Assembly: GCA_947175455.1 (NCBI GenBank)
Contig: CAMWMW010000008.1
Location: forward strand, 1 to 11,982
DNA from: an uncultured Porphyromonadaceae bacterium
GTDB lineage: Bacteria > Bacteroidota > Bacteroidia > Bacteroidales > Muribaculaceae
Reading direction: 5' to 3'
DNA: 11,982 nt
Of the stretch, positions 1 to 5,520 are shown in pieces. A program made the translations under genes and the position numbers. A model generated the notes under the pieces. The model saw nothing but the letters and a program-made list of their open reading frames with translations, did no database searches and was not told the DNA's origin. How positions within the stretch are numbered: the stretch's first letter is position 1; every line of letters starts with the position of its first letter.

Positions 1-711
1 AAAGATGAGATGGCAGCCCATATAGCTGCTCTTCCCAACGGCGGGCAGACGGCTCTCGGATCAAATTTCGCCGCAGGTGACGTGATGTATGCCGACCTTA
101 ATGGTGACGGAAAGATTGACAACGGCGCCAACACGCTCGAGAATCACGGCGACCTCAAGCTTATCGGCAACAGCACCCCGCGATATATGTTCTCATTCGA
201 CCTTACCGGCGCATGGAAAGGTTTTGACCTCCGTCTCTTCTTCCAGGGTGTTATGAAACGCGACTACTGGCAGGGCAGCGGTTATTTCTGGGGTATCGCA
301 GGCGACTTCTGGTGGAGCCAGGGTCTTACCGGACATTCAGATTATTTCCGCGATGCTGACACATGGTCTGTTCAGGGCGGCTATTCAGCCGAGAATACCG
401 ATGCTTATTTCCCGCGTCCAATCTTCGGCAACGACGGAAACAAGAACCACCAGACACAGACACGTTATCTGCAGGATGCGTCATACATCCGTCTGAAGAA
501 CCTTCAGGTCGGTTACACATTGCCTCAGAACCTTACCCGCAAGATCGCTCTCGAGAAGGTGCGTGTATTCTTCTCTGCCGAGAACCTCTGGACAGGAACA
601 AAACTCAACAAACTCTTCGATCCGGAGACTATCGACGACCCGAACGGCTGGGGCGGTTGCGCATATCCGTTGTCGCGTACATATTCCTTCGGTGTAAGTG
701 TCACTCTCTAA
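1..711 (+). CDS. SusC/RagA-family TonB-linked outer membrane transporter, C-terminal part (5' truncated by window)
   Basis: Frame 1 is open from the first base to a TAA at 709-711, giving 236 C-terminal residues. The gene starts outside the window, so plug and signal peptide are not seen. A DLNGDGKID stretch (residues 37-45) is typical of the late extracellular loops of SusC proteins. It is followed by alternating aromatic/hydrophobic strands (STPRYMFSFDLTGAWKGFDL, then LFFQG) and by SYIRLKNLQVGYTLP and VRVFFSAENLWT, the standard closing strands of the 22-strand barrel. The end, YSFGVSVTL, is a final beta strand. SusC proteins import oligosaccharides or other large nutrients through the outer membrane with TonB energy, capped by a SusD lipoprotein. 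The susD gene follows after 24 nt and is surely in the same operon. The substrate cannot be told from this fragment. Confidence 0.93.
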   Translation, partial: KDEMAAHIAALPNGGQTALGSNFAAGDVMYADLNGDGKIDNGANTLENHGDLKLIGNSTPRYMFSFDLTGAWKGFDLRLFFQGVMKRDYWQGSGYFWGIAGDFWWSQGLTGHSDYFRDADTWSVQGGYSAENTDAYFPRPIFGNDGNKNHQTQTRYLQDASYIRLKNLQVGYTLPQNLTRKIALEKVRVFFSAENLWTGTKLNKLFDPETIDDPNGWGGCAYPLSRTYSFGVSVTL

Positions 712-735
712 TAACCTTTATAATCGATAATTCAA

Positions 736-2730
736 ATGAAACTCAATATATATATCAAGACTGCGCTTGTTGTCGCCGCCGCCGGCGCGATGACTTCCTG
801 CAACGATTTTCTTGATCAGGAGCCGCAATACGCAGTGACTCCGGAGAAATATTTCAACGACGAGTCGTCGCTTCAGTATTATGCCAATAATATGTATACC
901 ATCATCGCCTCGCACGGCAACTGGAGTTATGGTATCTATGGCGATGACATACATACAGACAGCCAGATTTCACTCAGTTATGACGGCAAATACGTTCCGG
1001 GCAACTGGAAGACATCGCTCGTCGACGGCAACTGGACATTCGTGAACATCAACACGATCAATTATTTCTTTGACCAGGTGCTGCCAAAATACGAGGCAAA
1101 CGCTATCACAGGCAACACAGCCAATATCCAGCGTTACATCGGCGAGATGTATTTCTTCCGCGCCTATCAGTATTTTTCGCATCTCAAGACATATGGCGAC
1201 TATCCCATTATAGAGCATGCCCTTGCCGACAACGAGCCTGAGCTTGTGGAGGCAAGCAAGCGTGCCCCGCGTAATGAAGTGGCAAGATTTATTCTTTCAG
1301 ACCTTGACAAGGCTTATGATCTGCTCAAGGGAACTACTGCCGCCAAGACCCGTATCAACGCCGATGCCGTTAAACTTTTCAAATCGCGGGTAGCTCTTTA
1401 TGAGGGCTCATGGCTGAAAAATTTCGCAGGAACTGCATTTGTTCCCGGAAGTCAGGACTGGCCCGGAAAGGCATATCATCCCGATTTCGCGTACCCGACA
1501 GGCTCAGTAGAGGCTGAGGCGAACTGGTTCTTTGACCAGGCAATGGCGGCAGCCAAGGAAGTGGGTGAGGCAAAAGTGAACTCGCTTACTCCCAACACAG
1601 GTGTTGTTCCGCAGACCGAGGGCGCGACACTCAGCGCGATCGAGAATGAAAACCCGTGGCTTGCGATGTTCGGCACGCTTGATCTTTCAGGTAATCCGGA
1701 GGTCATGCTGTGGCGTCAGTACAGCCAGTCGCTCGGTATTGTTCATAACGTGGTGGTCATGGCTCAGCACGGCAACTACGGTCGTGGAATCACCCGCGGT
1801 ATGGTGGATGCTTTCCCCATGGCTAACGGTCTTCCTATCTACGCAGGCGGTTCAGGCTATCATGGCGACAATACGATTGCCGACGTACGCCGTGACCGTG
1901 ACCCCCGTCTTTACGTGATGCTCAAGGAACCGGGCCAGAAGAATGTGCTTATCACCAATTCCGCCGGTGACCACGCTGAACCGGTGGAGCCTTATCCTGT
2001 TATTCTGGACTCCAACACAGAGCGCAACTATTCCACAGGATATGCACTCCGCAAAGGCAACAGTTTTGACCAGATCCAGTGTGCGAACGGCAAGAACTAT
2101 ACCGCTTGTCCCGTGTTCCGTAGTGTCGAGGCTCTGCTTAACTATATAGAGGCTTGCTACGAACGCACAGGTGCGATCGATGCCACCGCCGACCGCTACT
2201 GGAAGGCAATCCGTGCCCGTCATCAGGGACTTGACCAGGATTACAACAAGACAATCCAGGCTACCGTGATGTCGGAGGAGGCAAAAGGAGACTGGGGTGC
2301 ATATACGGCAGGACAGCTCATTGATCCCGTGCGCTACAATATCCGTCGCGAACGTCGCCTTGAGCTTATGGCAGAGGGCTTCCGCTCAGCCGACCTTTAT
2401 CGCTGGAGGTCAATGGACCAGATGGTGACAACAGGTTATCATTGCGAGGGCTTCCATATCTGGAACACTCCGATGGAGGCATGGTATAGCGCGAAAGAGC
2501 TCAAGGAGAACATCTCGTCGAGAGATCTCAGCGAGTATTACCGTCCGCATGAGGCAAAGGCTACAAGCGAGGTGAAAGACGGTCTGAAATGGACTATGGC
2601 TCATTATCTGCGCCCTGTGCCTATCAAGCAGATGATGCTGACTGCTCCCGACCATCAGACTCCTTCGCAGTCTGTGATCTATCAGAATCCTTATTGGCCC
2701 ATTGAACCCAATCTCCCCGCTACTAAATAA
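736..2730 (+). CDS. RagB/SusD-family nutrient-uptake outer membrane lipoprotein
   Basis: Complete 664-residue protein, longer than classical SusD (about 550). Residues 1-22 are a lipoprotein signal: lysines at 2 and 8, a hydrophobic core, and a lipobox ending MTSC with Cys22 as the lipidated residue. The mature start CNDFLDQEP is acidic, as in Bacteroidetes lipoproteins exported to the cell surface. GEMYFFRAYQYF (about 136-147) and the following GDYP match the SusD TPR core. IRRERRLELMAEGFR (about 535-549) followed by DLYRW is the family's C-terminal signature, and YQNPYW near residue 647 matches the usual terminal QNPGY-like motif. It acts as a lid on the SusC barrel and binds the ligand outside the cell. 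No enzyme gene follows: the operon ends here in a strong hairpin, so any partner enzymes must lie upstream of the window or elsewhere. Ligand unknown. Confidence 0.95.
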   Translation: MKLNIYIKTALVVAAAGAMTSCNDFLDQEPQYAVTPEKYFNDESSLQYYANNMYTIIASHGNWSYGIYGDDIHTDSQISLSYDGKYVPGNWKTSLVDGNWTFVNINTINYFFDQVLPKYEANAITGNTANIQRYIGEMYFFRAYQYFSHLKTYGDYPIIEHALADNEPELVEASKRAPRNEVARFILSDLDKAYDLLKGTTAAKTRINADAVKLFKSRVALYEGSWLKNFAGTAFVPGSQDWPGKAYHPDFAYPTGSVEAEANWFFDQAMAAAKEVGEAKVNSLTPNTGVVPQTEGATLSAIENENPWLAMFGTLDLSGNPEVMLWRQYSQSLGIVHNVVVMAQHGNYGRGITRGMVDAFPMANGLPIYAGGSGYHGDNTIADVRRDRDPRLYVMLKEPGQKNVLITNSAGDHAEPVEPYPVILDSNTERNYSTGYALRKGNSFDQIQCANGKNYTACPVFRSVEALLNYIEACYERTGAIDATADRYWKAIRARHQGLDQDYNKTIQATVMSEEAKGDWGAYTAGQLIDPVRYNIRRERRLELMAEGFRSADLYRWRSMDQMVTTGYHCEGFHIWNTPMEAWYSAKELKENISSRDLSEYYRPHEAKATSEVKDGLKWTMAHYLRPVPIKQMMLTAPDHQTPSQSVIYQNPYWPIEPNLPATK

Positions 2731-2731
2731 G

Positions 2732-2803
2732 CCGGTTCAGCCCTATAAAAAAACGGATGCGCATACTCTCATGCGCATCCGTTTTTTTATGGGGTTGAGC
2801 CGG
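2732..2803. terminator. Long bidirectional intrinsic terminator between convergent susD and the dehydrogenase gene
   Basis: The core stem pairs 2754-2764 with 2771-2781 (11 perfect GC-rich pairs, loop ACTCTC at 2765-2770). It is flanked by seven A (2747-2753) and seven T (2782-2788), so each strand ends its stem in a U run; this suits the convergent genes on either side. Pairing continues outward without interruption to 2732/2803, about 33 pairs in all. Three outer pairs (2744/2791, 2740/2795, 2736/2799) are G-U only in the plus-strand RNA and would be A-C mismatches in the minus-strand RNA. Confidence 0.92.
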
Positions 2804-2853
2804 AATGTTGTCGGTTGGATTCTCCGGGCGTACGATACGCGCTCTGCATTCTG

Positions 2854-4167
2854 TCAGTGTATCAGGTTCTGAGACCAGCGTGCGAGGTTGTCCGTGCGGC
2901 GTGCTACGTCAAGTATCGTGAATCTGCGTCTGATTCTCTGTGCCCGGATCGCACTGATACTTAGTCTTTCCCTTGTTATTCCGATCTGTTCCGGAAGCAC
3001 AGGCGCGCCGGCGGCTTGCAGCGATTGTTTCATCTTGCCGTAGGGTATCAGCTGATGCCGCAGCTTTTCCCGGATTTCAATCCAGTTGTCTTTAAGTGAA
3101 GTCAACTGTCGACGCAAACCCTCTTTGTCGACATATTTTTCCTCCATCTCGGTTTCTCCGATGTCTGGAAAATCCGTATTTTTGAACATTTCCCTTGTCT
3201 CTGCCTTGACCTCGTCAAGTGTCTGCCAGACGCTGACGCACCGGTCGATGTCGAGTCTTGTGAAATCCTCGTCAAGCATCTGTTCGTACAGTGCGGTTGA
3301 TGCGAGTGTGCCGATCGCCACCTGAAAGCCGTGTGACGGGGTTGAGCCGTCAGCCATTGTGTGGTGTTCCATGTTCCAAAGGTGTGAGAACTGGTGTTCC
3401 GCACCGCTTGTAGGTCGACTGGACTTGTTTATCTGCATTGCAAGCCCTCCGAGCAGTAGACCTTCCATCAGATGATACAAAGCCTTTCGGTCTCCGTTGC
3501 GCAGACCCTCCGGATCCGACAGGGCGCTTTTCAGTCCGTTCTGCACAGTGTTGAATGCAACGGTGTCGACAGGCTCGACACCCGCGGCATCAGCAAGAAT
3601 CCAGTCAGCGCCTGCAGTCACTTTGGCGCAAAGGTCCGCATAGCCGCTTGCAGTGATTCTCCAAGGCGCGTTTGAAATGATATCGATGTCAGCAATGAAA
3701 CCCAGCGGAGCGGGGCAGGAGAAACTCTGTTTTTTACCATCCTTGATAATTGAAGCGCCGTAGGCGGTGTAACCGTCCATGGAAGCGGCAGTGCCGACGG
3801 TCATGTAACGTCTGCCGGCATGGCATGATGAGAGTTTGGCAAGATCGTTGATCGTGCCGAGACCTACGGCGACAGCCACGGCATCCGTGGCGAGCAACCT
3901 GTCGTCAAGCTGTTCGATGAAACTCCATTCGGCATGAACGTTGGGATCGGTGAATATAAAAGGCATCTCAGGAGACAACCCGTCAGATTCAAAAAGATTC
4001 TGAAGTCTCTCTCCCGCGATTCGCCACGTTGTGGCATCGGCAATAATGACAGGCCTTTTCCCGGCGAAAAGTCTCTTGAACATTCCGGGAGCCTCAACGA
4101 CCACACCGTCTCCGATACTCAGTGCTTTCGTGTCGGAAGCACGAGACAGTATGTCCTCTATTTTCAT
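2854..4167 (-). CDS. egsA: sn-Glycerol-1-phosphate dehydrogenase (AraM/EgsA-type, iron-containing alcohol dehydrogenase fold)
   Basis: 437 residues. The Rossmann part holds GLGTINDLAK (102-111), the nucleotide-binding glycine motif of this superfamily, then TAASMDGYTAYGASI (126-140). Likely metal ligands are Asp178 in GYADLCAK, His258 in SGAEHQFSH and His279 in PSHG; all three are in the family's usual places. The segment IRRRFTILDVA (412-422) near the end is also family-like. The protein is somewhat longer than B. subtilis AraM (about 394). G1P dehydrogenases reduce dihydroxyacetone phosphate to sn-glycerol-1-phosphate with NAD(P)H in the cytosol. In some bacteria this feeds prenylglyceryl phosphate synthases (PcrB/GGGPS family); whether that holds here is inference. 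The gene stands alone: convergent with susD, with its own promoter at 4195-4235. A related dehydrogenase or dehydroquinate-synthase-like enzyme is the alternative, but the motif order favours G1PDH. Confidence 0.88.
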   Translation of the reverse strand: MKIEDILSRASDTKALSIGDGVVVEAPGMFKRLFAGKRPVIIADATTWRIAGERLQNLFESDGLSPEMPFIFTDPNVHAEWSFIEQLDDRLLATDAVAVAVGLGTINDLAKLSSCHAGRRYMTVGTAASMDGYTAYGASIIKDGKKQSFSCPAPLGFIADIDIISNAPWRITASGYADLCAKVTAGADWILADAAGVEPVDTVAFNTVQNGLKSALSDPEGLRNGDRKALYHLMEGLLLGGLAMQINKSSRPTSGAEHQFSHLWNMEHHTMADGSTPSHGFQVAIGTLASTALYEQMLDEDFTRLDIDRCVSVWQTLDEVKAETREMFKNTDFPDIGETEMEEKYVDKEGLRRQLTSLKDNWIEIREKLRHQLIPYGKMKQSLQAAGAPVLPEQIGITRERLSISAIRAQRIRRRFTILDVARRTDNLARWSQNLIH

Positions 4168-4194
4168 TAGTTCTAATAGTACCTATAATGTCGG

Positions 4195-4235
4195 CAAATT
4201 TACAAAAATAAAATGAAACGATAGGTACAGGCAAA
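4195..4235 (-). promoter_or_regulatory. Bacteroidetes-type promoter for the glycerol-1-phosphate dehydrogenase gene
   Basis: Read on the minus strand, TTTG (4235-4232) is followed after 21 nt by TATTTTTG (4210-4203), a full match to the TTTG...TAnnTTTG consensus. Directly after it lies a second -7-like box, TAAATTTG (4202-4195), followed by C. Either box would start transcription about 20-32 nt before the ATG at 4167. Which of the two is used cannot be decided from sequence. Confidence 0.72.
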
Positions 4236-4332
4236 TAAAATTTCCATTGACGTGATTCGTGAGTTTTCTGACAATAAAGTTTTGGGGATGTTGTAAAATG
4301 CAGAACTTCAACTAAATGGTGTCGATAATGAT

Positions 4333-4347
4333 TTCTGTCTGACAGAA
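4333..4347. repeat. Perfect 7-bp dyad TTCTGTC-T-GACAGAA
   Basis: The arms 4333-4339 and 4341-4347 are perfectly complementary around a single T. The size and symmetry suit a dimeric regulator's operator; the 1-nt centre is too short for a good RNA hairpin unless the inner pairs open. It lies about 85 bp upstream of the plus-strand -7 box at 4429 and about 100 bp upstream of the dehydrogenase promoter. Which promoter it would serve is unknown. Confidence 0.45.
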
Positions 4348-4389
4348 GTTAGACAAGGTGTTATACTTAAAGAATGTTAAAATGCAAAT

Positions 4390-4423
4390 TATTTTTGATG
4401 TTGTATAGCATATATCAAAAATA
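4390..4423. repeat. 10-bp inverted repeat TATTTTTGAT-N14-ATCAAAAATA next to a promoter
   Basis: Arms 4390-4399 and 4414-4423 are perfect over 10 bp with a 14-nt spacer. The repeat ends 5 bp before the plus-strand -7 box at 4429, so it covers the region where RNA polymerase would contact upstream DNA. Both arms also match the -7 consensus (TATTTTTG), one per strand and facing each other. It is a plausible operator or paired opposing promoters; no regulator gene is nearby. Confidence 0.5.
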
Positions 4424-4428
4424 TTTTA

Positions 4429-4436
4429 TAATTTTG
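4429..4436 (+). promoter_or_regulatory. Plus-strand -7 box TAATTTTG upstream of a candidate small RNA
   Basis: TAATTTTG followed by C matches TAnnTTTG. A good -33 TTTG at 19-21 nt is missing; the nearest TTG (4401-4403) is 25 nt away and sits inside the inverted repeat. Transcription would begin near 4440. The downstream terminator at 4479-4510 makes a real start here more likely than the box alone would. Confidence 0.5.
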
Positions 4437-4439
4437 CAG

Positions 4440-4510
4440 TGAGTTTTTCATGGTATTAGATTTTAAGGTTAACGTAAGATTGGTTGTCGGGACGACAATC
4501 AATTTTTTTT
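4440..4510 (+). ncRNA. Candidate small RNA of about 70 nt
   Basis: A -7 box (4429-4436) and a clean intrinsic terminator (4479-4510) on the same strand bracket a short unit with no plus-strand gene before or after it. The dehydrogenase gene and the SIMPL gene are both on the minus strand, so this terminator has no other obvious client. The 5' part (about 4440-4478) is AT-rich and largely unpaired; the 3' part is the terminator hairpin. This is the layout of many trans-acting sRNAs. I have an impression that similar sequence recurs in other Bacteroidales, but I cannot verify it. An alternative is a stray or cryptic transcript. The start and end are estimates. Confidence 0.45.
4479..4510 (+). 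terminator. Plus-strand intrinsic terminator of the candidate small RNA
   Basis: Positions 4479-4489 pair with 4493-4503 (11 pairs, one G-U at 4483/4499) around a GGA loop at 4490-4492. An unbroken run of eight T fills 4503-4510. The T run is only on the plus strand, so it terminates rightward transcription. Confidence 0.8.
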
Positions 4511-4527
4511 GCTTCATATTTTATTTG

Positions 4528-4556
4528 AAAAGAGGCTCCGCCGGAGCCTCTTTTTT
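4528..4556. terminator. Intrinsic terminator after the SIMPL gene, probably bidirectional
   Basis: Positions 4528-4539 pair with 4543-4554 in 12 perfect pairs around a GCC loop; the GC-rich middle is GAGGCTCC/GGAGCCTC. On the plus strand it ends in a T run to 4556. On the minus strand it ends in UUUU and an AU-rich stretch. It lies 68 nt downstream of the SIMPL stop codon and is also a backup terminator for plus-strand transcripts passing 4510. Confidence 0.82.
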
Positions 4557-4623
4557 ATAAGCAGCTAAGCTGTTTAGATTGTTATAAGCAATGCTTTCTG
4601 AAACAGTTGTCCGGAAGCAGTTG

Positions 4624-5367
4624 TCAGTCTTTGAGGTAATACTGGATTGAAGAGACAACGCGCACACGCTTGATGTAAGGGGTGTACTGGTCGCGGTCTT
4701 CAATCGAGAACTGTCCCTGCGATGCGGTCTTTATCTTTCCGAGTCTGCTTTCCGAGTCTTCCGCAAATTTATTTGCCGCCTCTCGCGCATTCTTTGTGGC
4801 TTCTGCAATCATTTCCGGTTTTACCTTGTTGAGATCGGTAAACTCATAGAGAGTCTGATAATTGTAGTCGCCCGCAACCACGGCGATGCCCTGTTGCATC
4901 AGCTGTGTCTGTTTCTCCATCAGTTCGTTGATTTTTTTGACCTGAGAGGAAGTCACTACCACGACTGTGGTTACTATATAGCGGTATGGAACGGTCTGGT
5001 TGCCGTATCTGTCAGCCTGAAGGTCGTTGACCTGGGGGGCATTGACGGAAAACTCGCTTTCCGGAATTCCGTTTGATTTCAGAAATGAAGTGATCGCGTT
5101 GTTTGTGGATTCGATCTGACCGTAAAGCACCGTAAGGTCATTGCCCATTGCCTTCGAGACAATAGGCCACGTCACCTTGTTGGCTTCAAATTCGCGTTCG
5201 CAGAGACCCCGGACGGTCACAACCCGCTGGTTGGATGATATTCCGCCGAGTCCGTTGCGGATGAAAATGCCAAGAAGTGTGATGCCGAGGGCGATTAAAA
5301 GCGCCGGCAAGACTCTGGATACTACAGGGCATCCGTTCTGTGAATTGCAAGTTTTTTCTTTGTCCAT
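4624..5367 (-). CDS. SIMPL (DUF541) domain protein, membrane anchored
   Basis: 247 residues from the ATG at 5367. An upstream in-frame ATG at 5406 exists, but it lies before the likely transcription start, so 5367 is chosen. A short hydrophilic N-terminus is followed by one membrane helix (about 18-38, LPALLIALGITLLGIFI). The rest should lie in the periplasm. QRVVTVRGLCEREFEANKV after the helix is the usual opening strand of SIMPL domains. The middle part with NAPQVNDLQ and YIVTTVVVVTSSQVKKINEL, the MIAEATKNAREAANKFAE helix, and the final RVRVVSSIQYYLKD strand fit the whole domain. E. coli YggE and Brucella BP26 belong to this family; they are linked to stress tolerance or oligomeric envelope assemblies, but the biochemical role is unclear. 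It is a single-gene unit, divergent from pheS and ended by the terminator at 4528-4556. Confidence 0.87.
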   Translation of the reverse strand: MDKEKTCNSQNGCPVVSRVLPALLIALGITLLGIFIRNGLGGISSNQRVVTVRGLCEREFEANKVTWPIVSKAMGNDLTVLYGQIESTNNAITSFLKSNGIPESEFSVNAPQVNDLQADRYGNQTVPYRYIVTTVVVVTSSQVKKINELMEKQTQLMQQGIAVVAGDYNYQTLYEFTDLNKVKPEMIAEATKNAREAANKFAEDSESRLGKIKTASQGQFSIEDRDQYTPYIKRVRVVSSIQYYLKD

Positions 5368-5394
5368 ATTTTTTAATTTAATAATTAGGTGTTG

Positions 5395-5402
5395 CAAATA
5401 TA
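5395..5402 (-). promoter_or_regulatory. -7 box TATATTTG of the SIMPL gene promoter
   Basis: On the minus strand TATATTTG is followed by C, a full consensus match. Transcription would begin near 5390, leaving a leader of about 23 nt before the ATG at 5367. No TTTG is found at the expected -33 distance; that position falls in the dyad at 5420-5437. Confidence 0.62.
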
Positions 5403-5419
5403 ACAACTTGGAGTGTTAA

Positions 5420-5437
5420 TTATCGAAAATTCGATAA
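5420..5437. repeat. 8-bp dyad between the divergent SIMPL and pheS promoters
   Basis: TTATCGAA (5420-5427) and TTCGATAA (5430-5437) are perfect inverted arms around AA. The dyad sits close to midway between the two -7 boxes (5395-5402 minus, 5445-5452 plus) and covers the -33 position of both. It could be the operator of a regulator acting on both genes. This role is inferred from position and symmetry only. Confidence 0.5.
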
Positions 5438-5444
5438 AAATTTG

Positions 5445-5452
5445 TAAATTTG
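5445..5452 (+). promoter_or_regulatory. -7 box TAAATTTG of the pheS promoter
   Basis: TAAATTTG followed by C, with TTTG directly before it. The start of transcription would be near 5457, giving a leader of about 64 nt before the pheS ATG. A -33 TTTG is not seen at the usual distance. The placement also argues against translation starts upstream of about 5457. Confidence 0.65.
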
Positions 5453-5520
5453 CAAATGGAATATGCAATATTTCGCTTGCGGGAGTTGCAATTAAGCTGT
5501 TAAAAAACAAACGACATATT

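Larger units (their letters stand above)
4168..4623. other. 456-nt intergenic region with regulatory elements, no convincing protein gene
   Basis: From left to right it holds the minus-strand dehydrogenase promoter (4195-4235), a 7+1+7 dyad (4333-4347), a 10+14+10 inverted repeat (4390-4423), a plus-strand -7 box (4429-4436), a plus-strand terminator (4479-4510) and a second, roughly bidirectional terminator (4528-4556). I see nothing in 4236-4330 beyond AT-rich sequence. Stretch 4557-4623 shows only an 8-bp direct repeat, CAGTTGTC at 4604-4611 and 4618-4625, at the 3' end of the SIMPL gene. Confidence 0.7.

Noticed and set aside
363..815. A 150-codon plus-strand ORF across the susC end and susD start
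   Set aside because: It lies in a different frame from both real genes and has a cysteine/arginine-rich composition typical of shadow frames.
2828..2840. Small hairpin GCGTA-CGA-TACGC after the dehydrogenase stop
   Set aside because: Only 5 bp and no T run; the large terminator at 2732-2803 already serves this gene.
4450..4560. A 36-residue plus-strand ORF starting ATGGTATTAGAT
   Set aside because: It runs through both terminator hairpins and their T runs, and its end is simply the translated hairpin. The RNA structure explains the sequence better than a protein does.
4604..4625. Direct repeat CAGTTGTC twice at the end of the SIMPL gene
   Set aside because: Eight bases, two copies and no associated mobile element; likely chance.
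5456..5503. A 15-codon ORF in the pheS leader, considered as an attenuation leader peptide
   Set aside because: It has only one Phe codon, and no terminator/antiterminator pair with a T run follows before pheS.
5413..5520. N-terminal extension of PheS by 36 codons
   Set aside because: It overlaps the -7 box and dyad, the extra residues are not PheS-like, and MLDKINAIKEEI at 5521 matches the normal start of the coiled coil.
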